From CAWELS01 sp964468205 (lineage in GTDB: Bacteria; Acidobacteriota; Terriglobia; Bryobacterales; Bryobacteraceae), in the NCBI GenBank assembly GCA_964468205.1, contig CAYXVG010000035.1, forward strand, positions 10,935 through 74,934: a DNA stretch of 64,000 nt. The letters run 5' to 3'. Positions 60,892 to 64,000 of this stretch are shown piece after piece. The position numbers were made by a program, and so were the translations under genes. The notes under the pieces were generated by a model, which saw only the letters and a program-made list of their open reading frames with translations, searched no databases and was not told the origin of the DNA. The stretch's first letter is position 1, and each line of letters begins with the position of its first letter.

Positions 60892-62007
60892 TCACCGCAG
60901 CGGGATGTGAACATTGAAGCTCGATCGCGTGTCGCGGGGCAGCGCCGCGCAGAACAGAACAGCCGGACGGCCCGCATCGAGCCACAGTTGCGGGCGTTCC
61001 AGGCGGCGGACCTCTTCGGTCTCGCCGCTCTCCCGGTGGATGACGGGTTGGGTGAGGAATGGATCGGCTGCGGGGCTCCATTCGACGCCATCGGCGGAGA
61101 AAAACAAGGCCAGCGACAGGCCCCGCCCCGTGAAAACGCCCCGGAAGTCCTTCAAGATGGCGTAGTAGAAGCCGTCCTGCCACCAGACAAACGGATCCTC
61201 GGCGGCGAATGCCTCGCCCTCGGCGGTGAACACCGGGTCGGGATAGTGACGGTAAGGTCCCTCGGGACGCGAAGCGCGGGCGACGCCGTGCACTACCCGC
61301 CCCTCCGGGTCCATGCACTTGTAGACCAGCAGATAATCCCTTTCGGGAGTTTCTGTGACGGAGGGGTTGACGGCGAAATAGTGGCGGATTGTGCCTGGGA
61401 CGGCGTCGACGAGGGGCATTTCCGACCGCTTCCAGGGTCCTTCGACACTATCGGCGACAGCGACGCCAATACGCTGGTTGACGCGCAAGTTTACCCGGTC
61501 GTCCGGCAGTTGATGCTCGACATCCGCGAAAACGCCCTTCCCGCGATAGTCGTCAAACTCCTCCGTCTTCCTCGTCCCAATGTAGAAGAGGTAGTACTTG
61601 CCGCCAAACTTCTTCACCGTCGGGTTGTGGGTCATTTCGGCGTCCCACTGAGCGCCTCCGCTTCCCGCGAGAACGATGCCTTGGGGCTCATAGGGTCCGA
61701 GTGGATCGCTGGCTGTAGCCCGGGCGATCACCGAATCGCTCAGCCACCCCGCGTGGCCGGTAGTTGACGGCCATTTCGCATAGAAAAGGTGATAAAGGCC
61801 GTCGTCGCCGCGCACCATGCTGCCGCCCCACACCTCCCATCCGTCTTCTGTGAGCATGGCGTTCGCCGGTACAGGTTTCATAAGCGCCCGGAAGTCACCG
61901 CCGGATAGTGGGACTCCGGGGTCGGTGACCGGTGGCGCTGTCGAGCAGGCCGCAAGCGCGGCGACCATGGCGAACAAGATGGAATTCGTGAGTATCGAGA
62001 AGGTCAT
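60892..62007 (-). CDS. GH43-like beta-propeller glycoside hydrolase lipoprotein
   Basis: From ATG 62007 the product has 371 residues with a lipoprotein signal (LAAC, lipidated C21); the frame open further upstream lacks a signal and is not used. It has repeated propeller-type segments characteristic of GH43-related enzymes: EVWGGSMVRGDDGLYHLFYA, AEMTHNPTVKKFGGKYYLFY, and AEDPFVWWQDGFYYAILKD. The conserved acidic residues of a five-bladed active site are plausible but I cannot assign subfamily or substrate. Its gene diverges from the OB-like secreted protein (212-base gap). Confidence 0.75.
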   Translation of the reverse strand: MTFSILTNSILFAMVAALAACSTAPPVTDPGVPLSGGDFRALMKPVPANAMLTEDGWEVWGGSMVRGDDGLYHLFYAKWPSTTGHAGWLSDSVIARATASDPLGPYEPQGIVLAGSGGAQWDAEMTHNPTVKKFGGKYYLFYIGTRKTEEFDDYRGKGVFADVEHQLPDDRVNLRVNQRIGVAVADSVEGPWKRSEMPLVDAVPGTIRHYFAVNPSVTETPERDYLLVYKCMDPEGRVVHGVARASRPEGPYRHYPDPVFTAEGEAFAAEDPFVWWQDGFYYAILKDFRGVFTGRGLSLALFFSADGVEWSPAADPFLTQPVIHRESGETEEVRRLERPQLWLDAGRPAVLFCAALPRDTRSSFNVHIPLR

Positions 62008-62219
62008 GACGGGATTGTGCCCCGGATGAAACCGGATCCTGGTCATCGTATAGCGTGACACCGTCCCGCGGCAAATCGAAATAATGCAGATCGTGCCATG
62101 GTGTGCAATTCTTGCGGTGTCGCTCTGGCGAGATTGCCACTGTTGGGGCTGTAAATTCAGCCAGTTACAGTCCGGACACCATCCTGCATGTCGTACTATT
62201 GGAACTGGAGGTCGCGGCA

Positions 62220-62636
62220 ATGCGCTGGCTGATTGTGATTTTCACTGTCATCCTGACGGCTGTCGGCGCTGTGGCGCAGCAGGCCGAAGGCCAGGCGCCT
62301 CTGCACACCTCCGGTCCGGTGGTTGAGCTTACCGGTGTGATCACCCGAGTTCAGGCCGCGAAGGGCCGGGGGATGCCGTTCATCGAAGTGGAGGCGGAGG
62401 GGGAGACGACGCGCATCCACCTTGGGTCCATGCGCTACCTCCTGCAGCACAACTTCAACCCATCCGCCGGCGACAAGGTGGAGGTGAAGGGCTTTCGTGG
62501 CGGAAGCAGCGAACTGATCGCGAAAACGGTGAAGCTTCTCGACCAGGACAAGACCTTGAACATCCGGGACGATAACGGCCGGCCGCTCTGGCAGCGGGGC
62601 CGGTACGGCAGGCCCCAAGGCCGCGGTAGACTGTGA
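62220..62636 (+). CDS. Small secreted OB-fold-like protein, function unknown
   Basis: From ATG 62220 (GGAGG 8 bases upstream) the product has 138 residues with a signal peptide (WLIVIFTVILTAVGAVAQQ). The mature part reads like a small OB fold, with VVELTGVITRVQ, FIEVEAEGETTRIHLGSMRY and AGDKVEVKGFRGG, and ends with a basic GR-rich tail (RGRYGRPQGRGRL) after NGRPLWQ. I do not recognise the family. It is 14 bases before a CcmH-like gene, so it may be linked to cytochrome c maturation or another redox role. Confidence 0.6.
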   Translation: MRWLIVIFTVILTAVGAVAQQAEGQAPLHTSGPVVELTGVITRVQAAKGRGMPFIEVEAEGETTRIHLGSMRYLLQHNFNPSAGDKVEVKGFRGGSSELIAKTVKLLDQDKTLNIRDDNGRPLWQRGRYGRPQGRGRL

Positions 62637-62650
62637 AGAGAGGGGTAGTG

Positions 62651-63046
62651 ATGATTTTCCGGACTGTATTTTCGCTTTTCACCTTGTTTCTCGCGCTCGC
62701 CGCTGCCGAACCCACAGCAGAGCAGTCGGCGCGCATTGACGAGTTACAGCACCGCGTTCTGGCTCCTTGCTGCTGGCAGGAGCCAGTGGCCGATCATCGG
62801 AGCGAGATAGCGCTTGAAATCCAGGATGAAATCTCCCAGATGGTACTTGCCGGCAAGACCGACCGCGAGATTATCGACCACTATAAAGCAGAGTACGGTA
62901 TGCGCATCCTGGTCGAGCCCGAAGGCGACCTGTTCGTCATCATGAATGTCGTTCCGTTCGTATTTCTCGGATTGGGTGCAATCGTGGTGCTGATCGTCCT
63001 CCGGAAGTGGCTTAAGAACCGCCCGCCTGCCGAGCAACCGGCCTGA
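62651..63046 (+). CDS. CcmH/NrfF-family cytochrome c maturation protein with unusual CC motif
   Basis: CcmH reduces or presents apocytochrome c thiols for haem attachment via a conserved RCxxC-type pair. From ATG 62651 (GGGG site 5 bases upstream; a GTG at 62633 is possible) the product has 131 residues with a signal (FSLFTLFLALAAA) and a C-terminal membrane helix (FVFLGLGAIVVLIVLRKWL). The region RVLAPCCWQEPVADHRS and MVLAGKTDREIIDHYKAEYG with RILVEPEGD fits CcmH, but the two cysteines (C40, C41) are adjacent instead of CxxC. I recall similar CC-type members in other phyla, so it may be a real subfamily. The other ccm genes are not in the window. Confidence 0.75.
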   Translation: MIFRTVFSLFTLFLALAAAEPTAEQSARIDELQHRVLAPCCWQEPVADHRSEIALEIQDEISQMVLAGKTDREIIDHYKAEYGMRILVEPEGDLFVIMNVVPFVFLGLGAIVVLIVLRKWLKNRPPAEQPA

Positions 63047-63088
63047 TTCGGGTCCGCATCATCTGCAAAGCCCGCGAAATCTACGGAG

Positions 63089-63119
63089 TTCAGCCCCCGG
63101 TTCGGCGCCGGGGGCTGAA
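63089..63119. terminator. Perfect 12-bp hairpin between CcmH-like gene and convergent receptor gene
   Basis: TTCAGCCCCCGG (63089-63100) pairs exactly with 63108-63119 around a 7-base loop. It lies between two convergent genes and lacks a T-tract. Confidence 0.82.
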
Positions 63120-63133
63120 TCGGCAAGCGGTGG

Positions 63134-64000
63134 CTAAAACTCCAACCGCAGAACAATCATGTGGTGGAACACGCTGGCGATGCCGGCGAAGCCCCTATCA
63201 GCGGTTGTGAACCGGGCGAAGTTGCCCGGGTTTCGTTTGTCATACTTGGTCAATGGCCGGACGAACTGGGGCATCTTGAACACGTTGCTGAGATCCCAGC
63301 GAATGCTCGCGGTGAAGCGCTCGTTTAAACTCCACCGTTTTGAAAGCGTACTCTGCGGCCAGTACAGTGACTTGCTGACGAAGGTGTTACGGCCCAGTGT
63401 TCCGGCAGTATAGGCCGGGGCGTAGTCGAAGGCTTCAATATGTAACATCGGGTTCTGGGCGCTGGTGGGGAACCGGTGCGGACCGATATCCCAGTTGTCG
63501 ACCACCGCGCCGTCGAAAGATGAAGCGATAATGTCCGGCCGCTGGGCCCCGGCGAGGTACTTGAAGGGACTGCCGGCCGCCGACAAAGTGAACGGTCGTC
63601 CGGACTGCCACGTGTTGACCCATGACCATTCCCACCCGCCGAAGACAGCGTTCTTCCAGCCGCCCGAATTCATCCATCTTCGACCCTCACCGAACGGCAG
63701 TTCCCATGTGGTCACCGTCACCCAGCGGTGTGTCATGTCATAGCCGGCCCGGCCCTTCTCTAGGGCGCGGTTGTAGAAGGTGATTCCGCCAACGTTTCCG
63801 TCGCCGTCGGTATCGTTGAGAGCCTTGGAGTAGGTGTAGAAGGCGTTCAGGGTGAAACCGTGGGAGAAGCGCTTCTCCGCGCGGAGAGTGAGACCGTGGT
63901 AGGTGCTGTGGCTATAGTTGCTCCAATGATTGATGCTGCCAAATTGCGGATACGGCTTGTAGTTCTGCTGTTGTTGCCGAATTTTGTCGAGTTCGCTGAT
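63134..64000 (-). CDS. TonB-dependent receptor C-terminal part (cut by window end)
   Basis: The minus-strand frame is open to the very last base of the window, giving at least 289 residues of a barrel C-terminus: NYSHSTYHGLTLRAEKRFSH, TLNAFYTYSKALNDTDGDGN, VTTWELPFGEGRRW and a last strand ending FHHMIVLRLEF with a terminal phenylalanine. This matches the ends of the other two Oar-like receptors in the window. The N-terminal signal, regulatory domain and plug lie beyond 64000, so the receptor type is inferred from the C-terminus only. Confidence 0.88.
   Translation of the reverse strand: MSELDKIRQQQQNYKPYPQFGSINHWSNYSHSTYHGLTLRAEKRFSHGFTLNAFYTYSKALNDTDGDGNVGGITFYNRALEKGRAGYDMTHRWVTVTTWELPFGEGRRWMNSGGWKNAVFGGWEWSWVNTWQSGRPFTLSAAGSPFKYLAGAQRPDIIASSFDGAVVDNWDIGPHRFPTSAQNPMLHIEAFDYAPAYTAGTLGRNTFVSKSLYWPQSTLSKRWSLNERFTASIRWDLSNVFKMPQFVRPLTKYDKRNPGNFARFTTADRGFAGIASVFHHMIVLRLEF

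Noticed and set aside
60763..61767. 334-codon plus-strand frame antisense to the GH43-like gene
   Set aside because: Shadow of a lipoprotein gene with clear propeller motifs; it also overlaps the end of the mutarotase-like gene in another frame.
1..64000. tRNA, rRNA and CRISPR arrays
   Set aside because: I saw no regularly spaced repeats of the CRISPR type and no cloverleaf or rRNA segment in the intergenic regions; the gaps are short.

Overview
The window looks like a piece of a GC-rich chromosome from an Acidobacteriota bacterium of the Bryobacterales/Solibacter type. This is an inference from gene content: very long Oar-like TonB-dependent receptors with an N-terminal carboxypeptidase-regulatory-like domain, secreted proteins with BACON-like repeats that end in the Solibacter-type C-terminal domain (TIGR03437), several exported sulfatases, and Tat-exported Gfo/Idh/MocA oxidoreductases. 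I found no rRNA, tRNA or CRISPR array.

Layout. 1-4955 is the distal end of the ribosomal-protein operon, secY(partial)-map-infA-rpmJ-rpsM-rpsK-rpsD-rpoA-rplQ, closed by a perfect hairpin. 5025-9314 (minus) holds two membrane histidine kinases: a CHASE hybrid kinase, and a kinase whose ATP-binding boxes are eroded. 9392-15251 is an RND efflux pair followed closely by a polytopic membrane protein. 15367-23935 is a co-oriented exported carbohydrate-degradation cluster: a lipoprotein sulfatase, a Tat sulfatase, a Tat oxidoreductase, a Tat GH29 fucosidase and a propeller-PHP protein. Together they suggest use of sulfated, fucose-containing glycans. 24122-28401 encodes two unusual secreted proteins, one with duplicated modules and tail-fibre-like phrases, the other a 1121-residue protein whose N-terminal lyase-like motif seems to be split by an inserted domain. 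28658-33817 has a GT4 glycosyltransferase, an aminotransferase-oxidoreductase pair and a beta-propeller phytase.

33960-39339 has the first large receptor and, convergent to it, a BACON/TIGR03437 protein. 39521-43067 is housekeeping (ruvA-ruvB-folK leftward, rsmE rightward, then an HdeD-like membrane protein). 43109-44476 has a tiny basic cysteine-rich secreted protein and an HhH-GPD DNA glycosylase. 44541-45590 is a deletion derivative of an ISNCY/IS481-like insertion sequence. 45789-50903 is a second receptor followed by a third sulfatase. 50982-55495 has arfB, a chemoreceptor with a periplasmic CxxCH motif, and a second BACON/TIGR03437 protein. 55457-59218 is glgX plus a FAD oxidoreductase. 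59391-63046 has an FmdB zinc ribbon, a mutarotase-like protein, a GH43-like lipoprotein, a small OB-like secreted protein and a CcmH relative with an unusual CC motif. The window ends inside a third receptor on the minus strand.

Taken together, outside the ribosomal operon the region is mostly surface and periplasmic machinery for finding, binding and breaking down complex carbohydrates, with sensing and export functions interspersed. Several gene ends carry perfect GC-rich hairpins without a T-tract. The most unusual items are the 1121-residue secreted protein, the putative haem-binding chemoreceptor, the eroded histidine kinase and the CC-type CcmH.
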